Shown here: piece by piece, positions 1-59,886 of the stretch
Layout: the number at the start of each line of letters is the position of its first letter
Numbering within the stretch: position 1 is the stretch's first letter
DNA from: Epiperipatus broadwayi
Taxonomy: Eukaryota; Onychophora; Udeonychophora; Euonychophora; Peripatidae
Direction of reading: 5' to 3'
DNA: 64,000 bases
NCBI GenBank assembly: GCA_028023455.1
Contig: JAQFVV010012511.1
Location: 3,286,165-3,350,164, forward strand
Translations under genes and position numbers: made by a program
The notes under the pieces: generated by a model
The model's input: only the letters and a program-made list of their open reading frames with translations
Told to the model about the DNA's origin: nothing
Databases searched by the model: none

Positions 1-1191
1 AGAGATTACGGATCATTTTATATTTGATTTACGAAAGTCGAATTTAATTAATTATGAGATTGCCTTTTAAGTTTACGTAAAGAATGAATGGAAGCGTTAT
101 AAAAAAAATGTTTACCTAGGATTTTGCTTAGTCTTCTGCTGCTTCTAGTTTGGTGAGGGTTCGAACCTGATAGATGAGGTTTCCATAATACATGGTTATT
201 CATTTCACATAAGTTCAGCATAGTATGTTTGGACGATTCTTGTATATTAAACGGAACAACGTCCTTAGACTGATTGGAGCACTATGTTCGGACGGTATTG
301 TTGTTGATCATTCATAGCTGTGGAGATGTTCTGGCGGCGGAGCGTCGGTCAATCACTGAAGGGTTTTCTAGCCCATCATGACGATCGACGCTCTAAATGT
401 TAATTTCACAGTGATCATATTGGATAAACCGGATAGCAAAAAAAGAAAAGTTCTAGTTGTAGCTTCCGGAGGAATTTAAAAAAAACTATAAGCAGAAAAA
501 AGTGTAAAAAGAAAAAGTGTAAAAAGACTCCTTCTTTAGATTTAGATTCATATTTATATGGGTTGGTTATTATCTGAGGATCGAATCTCCACCCAGAGTT
601 CAATATTCTTTGAGTTGTCGTTGGGGTCCGTGTCCTACGTAATGTCCACTCAATCCATATGCTTGAGGCAATCTTAGGTTTATGCAATCTCATATTACAA
701 TCTCAGTTAGAAAATTTCATACTTATTCACACCTTTTATGCATACATGTGTGCGTGTTTTAAGAGAACAATTTAACTTACATTAGTTTAAAAGTCGAGCA
801 TTTAATCTGTCTCAAAATCACTTCTATAAGCTTTTAACTTTCACTACAGTTATAATCTAAAACAAACCCCTTTTAATTACCCCCGCGGCATATACAAGTA
901 GAAATCACTTATTGAGATTTAAAATGGCATATTAGTAGTACTTTATATTTTTTTTTTATTTTTTTTTTGTTTTCTTTTTAGAGAATATTATTATAATAGA
1001 TTATATGAAAGCCTTAACTATTTAATCAGAAATATTAACATTTTATTTTACAGTGTATTTTATAACGCATTGAAAGAAAACTACATTTATTTTTTATCAC
1101 AAGTTGAAAGTGAAAGAAGAGAAAAAAATATAGAGTGTTTACATTGCTCGTGTGTGTGCGTATATACCTGTACCGACTTTGTCTCGGTACA
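1..1191 (+). mobile_element. Partial long terminal repeat-like element
   Basis: This richer-GC block ends in a small hairpin and GGTACA followed by AATATT. It shares interrupted similarity with 52277-53866. Both contain CCTAGGATTTT followed by a TTCTGCTGCTTCT-like stretch, both contain a TTACGGAT string, and both end in a hairpin then GGNACA. I read it as the right part of the same LTR-like family, with the left part outside the window. No coding frame is recognisable in it. Confidence 0.3.
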
Positions 1192-1339
1192 ATATTATTT
1201 ATTAACATATAATATTTGTTAATTTATTGAAATACTATTATATATATATGTCTCTCTATACATCTATTTGCAACAAAATTAGTTATCAAACTGCAAGGGT
1301 GTACACAGTTTAATAGCTAATCATTCATATTAATGCATA

Positions 1340-1480
1340 GTTTTATATATAGAGCTTACAAATAAGCTCTTAAACAAGCTTTGCAGAATTTCTCCAGACC
1401 GGTTTCTGCTACTGGCATCCTCAGTGAGGTGTTAGAATATTCAAGCATTAGATTAAAAATACCAGGACAAGCCCAGCATT
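1340..1480 (-). repeat. Isolated remnant of a hammerhead-bearing repeat
   Basis: It contains GAGCTTACAAATAAGCTC and AAACAAGCTT, which resemble modules in the 35 kb cluster and at 56.7 kb, followed by the ribozyme at 1392-1430. Only one unit is present, with no tandem or inverted partner nearby. Confidence 0.5.
1392..1430 (-). ncRNA. Type I hammerhead ribozyme (isolated copy)
   Basis: Read on the minus strand: CUGAGGA (rc of 1418-1424), stem II UGC/GCA with a 5-nt loop, GAAAC (rc of 1402-1406), a 2-nt loop, then GUC (rc of 1397-1399). The stem I strands are rc of 1425-1429 and 1392-1396, with one mismatch. All conserved core bases are present. Stem I is weak, so activity is uncertain. Confidence 0.65.
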
Positions 1481-2287
1481 TTATCTAATGGATAGTTTAT
1501 ATTTTGAACATTAAAACAAGACCACTCTTCATTCTAATGGCAACATAACTACCTTCCCATTCATTGACAGGGTGTCAATATTAAAATTAGAAATATGTAA
1601 TTCTATTCAAGATAAAAAAGCTCAAAACTTTTGAAAAAAGCATTTATATCCATATTGAAACAGACACGTTTCATATATCTTGAAGTTGTCCCCCCCCTTC
1701 TTTATTTCCAATGCAGTTTGATTAAAAAGCTGACATAATTTTAGTGAATGAAATTAAGAACAATAAATAAATAATTGACAGTGAATTAAGATCAGTTTTT
1801 CACTCACATAGTCAAAACAAAACATGTAAATTTAAATTCTCCGAAAAAGGAGGGAGAGAAAAATCAATACTTGAACTTACAGTTAAATAAAGAAAATATA
1901 AATTATACATTTAGTTAATAAATTCTTACTATATTAAAATTCTCAGTTTCAAGTTAAACTGTTGCTGATATAATATTTTTTTTGGATGGAGCTGAATGTT
2001 TATAAATTGCAATATTGAAATGCTATAATTAGTCATTAATAAAAAAAAAGATAGTGTCACTTTCTTGCCCTAGGCAGTGTTAAACTACATGTTTGTCAGA
2101 TAAGAAGAGATATTGATAAGAAAAGTGTGGAAAGCAAAAAAGTATAAATAGTGGAATCAGGCAATTCGAATTATTAGTAGTGTGGTTATTGTCATTATAA
2201 TTATTATTAGTGGATTGATCGTGTCATTGCTATATAATGAGTCACAGTTAAGTAAAAAGAACCGGGATAACTAAGTTTGAAGCCACC

Positions 2288-2434
2288 ATGGCCATATATA
2301 AAAGAAGAAAACCTGAAGTTATTGTAAAACTGCAAGATGAAGAAGCAGGATATCCACATGGAAAATTCTGGAATGTTCAGCTAAAAAGAATAGCTCGCTC
2401 TCCTTCCCACACCATGAAAAAGTCAGAAGGATAA
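2288..2434 (+). CDS. Unrecognised 48-codon ORF with optimal start context
   Basis: The ATG lies in GCCACCATGG, a full match to the vertebrate-type optimal context. The ORF runs 48 codons to TAA and begins MAIYKRRKPEVIVKLQDEEA. It has normal codon variety and higher GC than its surroundings, but I do not recognise the product. It could be a retroposed gene fragment, an exon of another transcript, or chance. No intron signal is evident around it. Confidence 0.25.
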   Translation: MAIYKRRKPEVIVKLQDEEAGYPHGKFWNVQLKRIARSPSHTMKKSEG

Positions 2435-2859
2435 AGACATGTGTAAGTGACCATTGAAAGGTAAAAGTATACCATTCAGCTCTAAGACAAATCCCTCTTT
2501 AATGTAAATATTTACCAGCTATGAATCACCTACATATAAAGGTAAGAAAACTCTAGTTAACTTTTGACATATCTAAATGTATTTAGTTAATGCTGTAAGA
2601 AAAACATTTCGGAAAAGGTAAAATGAAATATGGTTACCTAAAATAAGACATTTTAAAATGAAATAAACAAGAAAATAATTTTTCCTGGATTTATAAAATA
2701 AGACGGAATGGTAAAGAATAAATGATTCTATAATTTAAATTTAAAAAACGTTGATAATTAATCAATAAGCATCTGTCAAACAAAAATAGACTTTATTTGG
2801 TTTGAAAAGAAAAGAAACCTAAACTATTATAATATAATTTGATAGTTGATTTTCTTTAT

Positions 2860-4000
2860 TGATGTGTGAATTTTATATATATTCAAAATGGAATTAGTAA
2901 TTATAAAAAAATGTCATTTATTAATTTCACAAAATTAAATCTACATCCATATAATATGTATCTATCTATATCTTATATAAATATATGCTTATATGAATGT
3001 GTACTTATACTATATGAATTGATTATGATTATGCTTCTATATACGATCTAAATCGGTGTCTCTATAATATGTGTCTACCTACCTGAATTAAATACGTGCT
3101 TATATACATATTGAACATGCTTCTATATGCATAATTTAAATCCTTGTTTATATAATATGTGTCTTGATATACCTGAATTAACTACGTTACCTATATGAAT
3201 GCTTCTATATACGTGACTTGAATCCGCGTCTATATAATATGTGTCCATATACCTGGATAACTTAAATCTGGGTTTATATAAATGAATTAAATGTATGTCT
3301 ATGTATTGAACATACACCTATATACATGAATGACTTAAATCTATGTCTATATAATGTGTCCATATACCTGAATAAATTAAATTTGCATTTATATAAGTGA
3401 ATTAAATACATGTCTATATAATATGTCTCTATATATCTGAATGAACTACATGTTATATATATGAATTGATTATGCTTCTATATACTGACCTAAATCCATG
3501 TCTACATAATATGTGTCTATATATCTGAATGAACTATGTGGTTATACATATATGAATAGAACATGCTTCTACATACATGACCTAAATCTGTGTCTCTATA
3601 ATATGTGTCTACCTACCTGGATTAAATACATGCTTATATACATATATGAATTGAACATGCTTCTATATACATGACCTAAATCTGTGTGTTTATAATATGT
3701 GTCTACCTACCTGGATTAAATACGTGCTTCTATACATATTGAACATGCTTCTATATGCAAAACTTAAATCCATGTTTATATAATATCTGTCTCAATATAC
3801 CTGAATTAACTACATGTTATATATATATGAATGCTTCTACATACATGACTTAAAAGTACTTATTTGTGAGCTTTTTATAAAACATGACTTAAATCTGCAT
3901 GGATGTAAATGAATTGAATATATACTTGAATTAAAGATGCATCTATATGTTTGAATTAAATCTGCATCTATATACTGGAGTTAAATATGTGAATCTATTC
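2860..4000. repeat. Degenerate minisatellite, about 70-115 bp units
   Basis: The phrase TATAATATGTGTCTA plus CCTGAATTAAAT-like and TGCTTCTATATAC-like blocks recurs about nine to ten times, for example near 3065, 3155, 3236, 3350, 3420, 3505, 3600, 3690 and 3780. Spacing varies from roughly 70 to 115 bp. The 3600 and 3694 units are nearly identical. Small ORFs inside are repeat artefacts. Confidence 0.85.
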
Positions 4001-4495
4001 AAATATAATTAATGGCTTCAGAATGATTAAACAAAAGGATTAATCCATATATCAATTAAGCTTACCTAAGAGTATTCTGCAAGAAGGATTAATAGACATG
4101 TCTACAAAATTATTTATAACTTGAGAAATGATAAAGAGAGGTATCTGTGTTGTACACACGGATATCTAAATAAATCCCTGTGATGTGAAAACTGCCAGAA
4201 CAGGATTATGGAAGATAAAAAAGATGAATACTGTATAATCATCTATGAGGGACCAAGCATCAGAAGAAGTTACCGATGAATAGACTAACTGATCTGTGAA
4301 ACCAGTATTGCAATAAACTGTTAAAGGAGTGTTACCCAAATATTGTTATTCAAATAAATTATTGTTATAAAAAAATACATATCATCAGTTTCATTTCATG
4401 TCATCCATTATCTGATGTACTTGTTCACAGGAATCTCATGTTTCCTGAGCTATGTCGGCATAACCTAATCTAGGTAAGTAAGGTATAGTGAGCTG

Positions 4496-4675
4496 AAACT
4501 CTAGTGGCGCCGTTTGGGAAACCAAACATAAATTTCTAGATGTTTTCAGTCTCTTTAATGCTACACCCTCTGATGAGCAGGAAATATTATTGTAGGGGGT
4601 TAATTCCTTCCTACAACATGCATATCAGGAGTTAAATCATCTGACAGAAGGGTCGGAAATGCCAGTCTGGTTACA
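4496..4675 (+). other. Unrecognised GC-richer insert with a hammerhead-like trace
   Basis: A more complex block in AT-rich intron. At 4568-4600 it has CUGAUGA, then GAAAU and later GUA flanked by a possible stem I (CCCU/GGGG). There is no room for a stem II, so this would be a decayed ribozyme at best. It could be a remnant of the same repeat class or unrelated. Confidence 0.2.
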
Positions 4676-4783
4676 ATATATATTTTAATAATTATATATT
4701 TTGTTAATTAAACATACAATCACATACATATATGTGCAGCATATATCATTGCATAAATTAATGGATTGCATTTTTTTTTTTAG

Positions 4784-52069
<47,286 letters not shown>

Positions 52070-52208
52070 GTAAATTTTTTAATTATATTTTAGTTTATGT
52101 GTTAATATATATGTAATATATATCATTTATTAGAACCAATGAATTTTGGTTTTAATAAAAATGACTAAATTTATTGCAAGTTAATTTGTCTATTTTGTAT
52201 TTCTGTTC

Positions 52209-52262
52209 CACATTTCTCTCTCTCTCTCTCACACACGCACATACACACATATACATACTTTT
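52209..52262. repeat. CT/CA microsatellite
   Basis: A run of (CT)n followed by CACACACGCACATACACACA, adjacent to the left end of the LTR-like element. Confidence 0.9.
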
Positions 52263-52276
52263 TTGTATAAATATAT

Positions 52277-53866
52277 TGTACCGGGTCGAAACGCTGAAAC
52301 CACCTACTTATACGTATATATAAGTTTTGGCCGGTTTCAAACTCCTTCATAATACATTTATAATCTTATAAAGGTTACGTTCGAGCAAAATGGGAGATCT
52401 TATTGATAGCTTTAACTATCAACAATGGCCCATCTCGGCTGCTAGATCCAAACCCCTACTATCCAAATATTTTATTTGTTTCGGGGTAAACCCCGGGGCG
52501 CCAGCTAGTCTGAAGACTAACATATTCGGGCAGTAGGCTCATAATCCAGCGCTCGAAACAATTCCCTTAACTAGCCCAGTCTAATTTTAATCAGTAATAA
52601 AATATTGGTACGAAGAGATTGATAAAAAGAATTGACCGACAGATAAAGTTTAAATTTAAAGACAATTTATTTTAATCAACATTAATTAAGTTTAAAGATA
52701 ATTTACTAACTAACATAAATGCATTATAAACATTTTATAAATCCAATTTTAACCCACGCACATTTTTAAATTAACATATGATAGTATATTTTATGAAAAA
52801 AGCAAAAATAATCTTAGACATTTTAAATTATCTCACATTCGCAAAAAAGCATTAATAGCATTTGAAACTTACACACACATATCAATAGTTCATTTTATGT
52901 ATGATAGAGTTCATATAATTTGCATCTTGAATATTTACGGATTACATTGGTGACTACTATGTGTAAATGATAATAATAAAACATATACCTAGGATTTTTT
53001 TCTTGTCGTTGGCTACTTCTGCTGCTTCTGATGGATTATATCTAACCGGTTAGATTTTGTTTATTGAAGAGAATTTATGGTAATCCATTGGTTTCTTCTT
53101 GGAGACAGCTGCACGTTTTGACAGAGGGTTTCAGAGTTGTTATGCCGACATTATTTCACAGGCAGGTTGTGATGATCTTGTTGGGCTCAAAAGGCTGAAG
53201 CACAAGCGTATATTTCCAAGGCTGCTCAACAGTGCATGTTGGTTGCTGTATACATAATAGAAATTGTACTGAAGCAAACTGTCACTGGAAACTAGACTGA
53301 ATTGCAAACTCCAACTGAATGTCCGATAAAATCTAGCTATTTATCTCTGTGAATTGTTTTCGTTTTTATATCCTCCGGGAATAAGTGCAATAGGTGTTGT
53401 CGAAATTCCTTGATAACTAATCCTATGACAACGTGTTTTTTGATTGATTGTTTGATTAGTAGTAGCTATTTTAAAACGTGTTGTTTTCATATCTTTAATT
53501 AGTAGTCCACCACTGTGTTTTTAAATACATTTCATTTCAATATTTATTTTTTTTTTTTTAATATTATTCTAACACGCATTTATCTTATTAATGAGCTAAC
53601 ATTTATTTCTATTTACCATCGCACATATATACACATTTATTCTACTAAACTGGAATGAAAAGAGATTTTTAACTTTTAATTTATAATAATAACACTCTTT
53701 CTTTTATAAACTCTTAGTTTGTTTTTTTTTTTTTTTATAGGAAAACTCCCTCTCCCCTCTTTAAAGTAATTAATTGTAACTTTCAAATTCTTTTTTCCGA
53801 AAGATTTTGATAATAATTTTTATACAAAATTATTTTATATACATGTGCCAATTTGGCATTGGCACA
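52277..53866 (+). mobile_element. Candidate solo long terminal repeat, about 1.59 kb
   Basis: It begins TGTACCGGGTC and ends TTGGCACA, in TG...CA form with near-inverted TGTACC/GGCACA ends. It is flanked on both sides by ATATAT (52271-52276 and 53867-53872), which could be a target duplication but is low-complexity. Interior composition is distinctly different (CGGGGTAAACCCCGGGGCGC near 52480). No gag/pol frame. Partial similarity to 1-1191 supports a repeat family. Superfamily not determined. Confidence 0.45.
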
Positions 53867-55589
53867 ATATATATGAAAGAATATGAACATAAAATGTAAA
53901 AAAATTTAAATTAAGATAATTTAAATAATATTTTGGGTAATGAATTGTTTTTATTGAAAGTGTCTACAATTTTATTTTAATAAGGTATAATTATAAAGGT
54001 TGTTTAAATTTAAATAGAATAACCTATAACATTTCTTATTTCATATGAAGTTATGATATTTGCCATTATACACAAAACAAATGTGCAATGAATATAATTT
54101 ATTTATTGAATCAGTATAATATTTATTAGTTAAATAAAAAATAACAGAATGAACATTGAGCTGTGTAAGATGATTTGAAGGAATTGATAGAATTAGTTCA
54201 ATTAAAATACATCTTGAGAATCGTTTATATTGTTTCTATGTCTGTACTCATATGCTTAAAAAAGTAATGCGAATGTTTGTACGACCTAACGCATGAATAA
54301 AAGAATGTTAACTTTTTTATTAAGAAGTTATATGTTAGTAAATAATAATTAAGTATATTTAGTTTTTAATATAAAATTGAGGTTTATATATAATTTCTAG
54401 TTTTAAAAATTGTTATTAGTAGAGAAAGAAATTGCATAAAAATGGTGATTATAATTATTTACTATTAAAATAAAGCTTCATAAATTGAATTGATACAATT
54501 TGTGTTACATATGCAATGTAATAAAAGTGCATTATTTCTGTTACTGACTTACTTTGTGTTTGTTAAAAGTATAATAAAATATTAAGATTTTGTGCTTAAT
54601 ATACATTTAATACTAACTGTAAATTGTGATAAAGGGGAAAAACTGATGTTTTAGAGTCAATTACAGTCACACTCCTGTTAGTTTCGCATCCTGGTTTAGA
54701 ATCAGAACTTTAATAAATTCAAGCCTCTGTAGAATCTTTTTTTTTCAAATATCTCAATAAGTCTTTTTTATTTTGGGAAAAAAAAAACTATAAATATCAA
54801 GAAAAGTTGTTTTATGACTAAACAAAAATTAACAAATTTGAAACACAATTTTTACAATAACTTCAATTATCATTATGCAAAAATAAAATAGTTATCAATA
54901 ACTTAAAGTACCAAGGCATGTAATAAAAAAAAAAAAATGTAAGACAACAAAGAATTAAACATTTTTAAAAATTACTATGTTTACATTTGTTTATGAATTT
55001 TAAATTTTGACAGATAAATTTTAAAATTGAATGTTTTTATTTAAATTTCATTACATTTCTTTAAAAATGAATAAAATCACATACAATAACATTTATGTAA
55101 CTATAAAATGAATATTAGATCATGTGATCATTTTAGTAAAAATAACATAAATTATAATTCGAAAATGCAAATATATATATTATTATTTGTTTATAAACAT
55201 CAATAATTATACGCTCAGACATATACTGTATATATATGTGGGTATTTTTATACATACGTTGCTGCCGAACTTTTGAACTTTTTTGTAAAATAATTGCGAA
55301 ATAATAATTTATTGAAAGTTAAACAAATTGTCAGTTAAAATTTTTTATTTTTATTTTAAAAAATGAACAGAATTAGAATCTGCATTCTAATTAATGACTA
55401 CTCTTGTTATACAAGAAATTAAACCTTTCTTTATTAGTTATTAAACTGGTGGAGGGGGGGGGGTAATAATTAATAAAAATTTATTTTTCATGATTAAAAA
55501 AAAAGTTACTATTATTGGAAAACTTATTTAAGTATCAATAAAATAACATTATGCAGTTTACATCATTTTTATATTAGTTTGAACAAAAG

Positions 55590-56350
55590 ACAGAAACATA
55601 AAATGTTTACAACAAAGTGGAATAAGTGGGTCCACTAGAGGGAACCAAGGACTCCAATTGATTCTGTTTCTGGCTCCCCGTTTTAGTTCCTTTTGTCTTA
55701 GTTTGAGAAATTAAAGAGGAGTTTCTTGACTCTTTTCATATACAAGTTATGCCAACACATTATTACAAGTGAGAATAATTTCAACCTTTATAAAAATGCT
55801 GTGTAAAGTATATGGCAGCCATGGGAATTTCAAAAGATTTTTATAATGATTTTGCCTTTTGATGAAAATTCTTCATTTCACTCAGTTTTTGCTGACTGGA
55901 TGAGATGGTCTGATTGTTGGGAGGGACCCCTGGAGCCTAAATCCTAGTTCTGTTGAGTATGGGAACTGTGTTGAGGGGACTGTGGGGATCGTTTCTGACG
56001 TTGATTTTCTCATTTATAAGAAAAGAGAAATAAAGTTTTATTTAGCAGTTCTTTTTAGCGTTGTTCCTATAAATGATTTTATCCATGTCTTATTGCAAAG
56101 TAAGCTGCAGTTTGGTCTAATGGTTTTAATTGCAAGTAATTCGCCTTATTTTATTTCTATTATTTTCAATGTTGTTTTTGATAGGGTTGGCCCTTTACTG
56201 TTCATATGGTTTTTCATATGGATTAGAATGGTTTTCAGCAGAGACATTTTAAAGCTTAGTTTTTTTCCTAGTTCTCCATAAATCTTCTATGGTATACTGG
56301 ATTGCTATCTTCTGGGGATATTTGACGCCATTTTGGAGAACTGAACAGTA
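55590..56350 (+). other. Unrecognised GC-richer block with a 99-codon frame
   Basis: It stands out from the flanks (GGGAGGGACCCCTGGAGCCT near 55919). A frame at 55982-56281 opens with GTG and encodes a hydrophobic stretch (VVPINDFIHVLLQSKLQFGL) that I cannot assign. The left part (55640-55700) resembles the end of the SINE-like insertion at 43.4 kb. Probably an old mobile element. Not called as a gene. Confidence 0.3.
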
Positions 56351-56704
56351 GATTGACTTAACCTGTATTTTATATTATCTCAAATGTTTTCTTATTCCTC
56401 AACTTATCCACTGTAAATTGGTTTTTTCAATATTGTACTCCTAAAACACTATTTGTATTTGAACGCTAGGCTTAACAAATAATTATACCTGGGCTTTACT
56501 TTTAATAATTAATCATCTCATGGACTAACGAAACTCCACCTTTATATTCAAATAAAAATTAATGAAGAGATAAAAACATATGAAGGAGCTTTTCTCTATA
56601 AATTATTTACAAAGATGATGGAGCACCAATATCTTTCATAAGGACAGGAAGCAGTAATTTAAATAACATTTAAAATTAATTATCATTAAATTTTTATTTA
56701 ATTT

Positions 56705-56790
56705 CACTAGATGGAGCTTACTAATAGCTCTAAACAAGCTTTATTTTTATAAGTGCTGAAAGAGAAAGAATTCAAAATCTCTATCGTTAT
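56705..56790 (+). repeat. Fragment of module R of the 35 kb repeat cluster
   Basis: ATGGAGCTTACTAATAGCTC, then AAACAAGC and a TCTCTATCG end, follow the same order as ATGGAGCTTTACCAAGACCT, AAACAAGC and TCTCTTTCG at 35020-35100. Diverged; no ribozyme here. Confidence 0.5.
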
Positions 56791-59449
56791 TAATTATTTA
56801 ATTTATGTAATAATATTTTTTAAAATCCTTTGATTTATTTTTCTGAATGAATACTATTAATCTAGAACAATTATTATTGGGGGAGAAGCATTAGAATCAA
56901 ATCTTCCCAAATGTTGTTGAACAATCTTTATGTTTAAAAAATGCTTTATAATGAAAAGTACAGATATTTTTTTAATATTAATCTTTTCTGCTAAATATAA
57001 GAAGATTTTTTTGAAATTATCACATAATGTATAATAAAACAAATTTCTTTGGAACTTTAAATCTTTTAAATCAGAATTATGTTTTATAATCCATTATTTT
57101 TATATTTGTTTCATCAATACTATTTATTTTTTCTTAGAATTATCTCCAGAAAGTATTACATAAGAATGATGAATATTTTAAATATCTACCTAAATTCTAA
57201 TTTTTTCAAAAATGATGCCAAATAAACAAAACATATGTATTGTTAATAAATTCTAAATGTTTATTAGTTCAGCAAAAATTGTTTATACTGCAACAGTCAG
57301 CTGAAAGTCTGCAGGTATGGCCAACATCCATCACCTAAGAATAAAAACATTTGATTTACCATCTAAAATGTCTGACATCAAAATCTCAACCTTCATTAGG
57401 GGTTTAACCACTTATCTTTATATAGGAAACTTATAATTTACTAGTGAGATCATTAAACCATAGATTCCTATAAAGCCCTCAACACTATTAGTATGTTAAT
57501 TATGTCCAGTACATCATGGAGTCTTAGATACTGCTTAAAATATCCAATTGTCAATAGCAGATTATAATACAAATAACAATGACTAAGAAAAAATACCAAC
57601 TAAATAAACAAAATAAAATTAATTAAAATGCATTAGGTTATATTGGAACACATACTAAATGATTTTTAATTGTTGTATTCTATAACTAACCAGGATAATT
57701 CAACCTTATTGAATCTGTTTATTAATTTACCTCAATCAGGTATTAACTCTAAACTTAAAGTTATATATGCACTTATATGGCATATTTAATATTTTTTTGA
57801 ATATCATCATAGACCATATTTAAATAATGAATCAATAAACTCATTTATTTAGTTAATAAATCAGTAGGGTGGCATATTAAATCTATTGTTCACTATGCAC
57901 ATGGATATATACTGCTTTAGAATTTTACTTAGCATGCGACAATATTACAGATTTCAATTAAGCGTCTGGCTCATAGTCACATATGCAAATATTAGGTTTA
58001 ATTAATTTTAAAAATGTACATTCTGTATCACACAATCACCATTGTATAAATTAATAATATAACTGCATACTTCATTTGTAAATACTTGGACTATGTTAAA
58101 AAAAAAATCAATAATTGCATCAATAATTAATTTTACTTAAATCTCTACTTCAAAATCTAAGGATAAGCATGTGAATCATTGGTCTACAGTGGCATGTGTG
58201 CAAGTATAATGATAAAATAAGACATGTAAAATCTTTATAGAAAATACTTCATTAAATAGGTTCACTTACATTGATATCATCTTTACTATATAAACATTTA
58301 TTTAACATATATATATATATCGTAAGAAAAATAGAATCTTTTTAAAACTTTTGATTAACAAGTCTAACGTACATTGATAAATCAAGAAAATAAAGGCATA
58401 TTCCAGCATCAACTCTAATAAACTGCCAGTAAATATTTTAACTGTGTTTTCCCATGTTTCTTTTTTTAAACGAAATATTTAAATAGTGATCCAATGAAAT
58501 ATTTTAAAATCTGATAGTATTCAGAGATATTAATTTTGAAATAATAATCCCCATTGATATACTGTTCTGATTTGTATTGTTTTTATAAATAATATTTTCT
58601 AACAACTTAAAATAATTATTAGGAAGATATGTGATAGCCATACTTTAATCTGATTCAATATTTTTTTAAATAAACAATTTAGCTGTGGAATTTAGCTCTC
58701 ACAAATTGCTCTCTCTTTTTTTAAAAAAACTCTTAACACTAGTATTATAATAATATAATATGATTTAAATCCTTAATTATAATATACACAGTATTTGTTA
58801 GTTTAAAATATAAATAATATAAAAATATTAACTAAAAAATTGCTAAGTGAGATAAATATAAGTCTAATGTCTCATGTAATTTATCTCATATCAGTTTTTA
58901 TGTAGCAGTCAGCAAAATTCATCAGCAATAATAAAATATTTATTTTATATACATTTTACAAGAGCTCTGTATGAAAATTCCAAATTGAAGTTGGTGTTAC
59001 AGTATCCTGTGTTTTTCTTGGTTAATTTTTTAAAAATATTCAATCATTATCAGGTTTCCACATATATGTAAACTTTGATAATTGTAGATTTTATATGGTT
59101 GGCACATAGTTGACCATTGATTAGGAGCATTCAATAAGCCAGTTCTATATACTTAGGAAGGAATTCCTGCTGTAAATTAACAATGTGTTGATAATTTTAC
59201 TCGTCTCTGGGAAAGATTCTTGTTAGTTGCACATTTGTTGAATGGTAAGTCCTCTATATGATCAATATGACAACAAGGAACCAAACAAAAGAAAAAGAGA
59301 AGGGCACAAGAAAAAGTTGATTTCTGTTGGTTGCTATATGTATTACAATTTTTTCTAAATAATTTTATTCTTGTAATTAAAAAAAAGCTTATTGCAAAAA
59401 CATTTCTATTATTAAACAAACTAAAATTTTAAGACAAGGAAATAAAATA

Positions 59450-59782
59450 CCATATTACTTTGAATTTAAGTCATACTTTTTATTTAAATTTTCAAGACCT
59501 AAAATTAGGTTGCGGCTTAAATTCAAAATTATTATTTTAATGTTTTATTTATCTCCTTCTCCCAGCAATCACATCTTTGTTTTACTCTGTATTGCATAGT
59601 ATTATAATCATAGACAGCAGTTTATTTGGAGGTTCCCCATTAGCATTTTTCTTTTATTTAAGTAAATAAAAATATTTATTATTTTTCAATACCTATTAAA
59701 AAATCATTTTTATATTTTTTTCCAATTTTAAAATTCTACAGCCGTTTAAATTTGAGGGCGGCTTAAATTCAAAGTAATATAG
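59450..59782. mobile_element. MITE, 333 bp, TA target duplication
   Basis: Terminal inverted repeats: CCATATTACTTTGAATTTAA at 59450 and, inverted, CTATATTACTTTGAATTTAA ending at 59782, each flanked outside by TA. Internal repeats TTGCGGCTTAAATTC and GGCGGCTTAAATTC resemble the GCGGCTTA phrases of Tc1/mariner/pogo-type non-autonomous elements. No transposase frame. Confidence 0.8.
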
Positions 59783-59886
59783 TACATAACAAAGTTTAAT
59801 TACCAATCTAAAATATCAGATCATTTTTAGAGTAATTAATTTTGATAATAGAACGTTATCTTTCTTATTGCATTGCCAAATCCATA

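Noticed and set aside
158-170. GGTTCGAACC, a perfect tRNA B-box word
   Set aside because: No A-box at the right distance and no tRNA fold around it. It lies inside the LTR-like block and is probably chance.
415-693. 92-codon minus-strand frame
   Set aside because: Low-complexity Phe/Leu/Lys-rich product from T-runs, no recognisable domain, and it lies in the LTR-like remnant.
52284-52300. GTCGAAACGCTGAAACC as a possible hammerhead piece
   Set aside because: No CUGANGA box in the right position on either strand.
55982-56281. 99-codon hydrophobic frame as a membrane protein gene
   Set aside because: It starts at GTG, no family is recognised, and it lies in a block that looks like an old mobile element.
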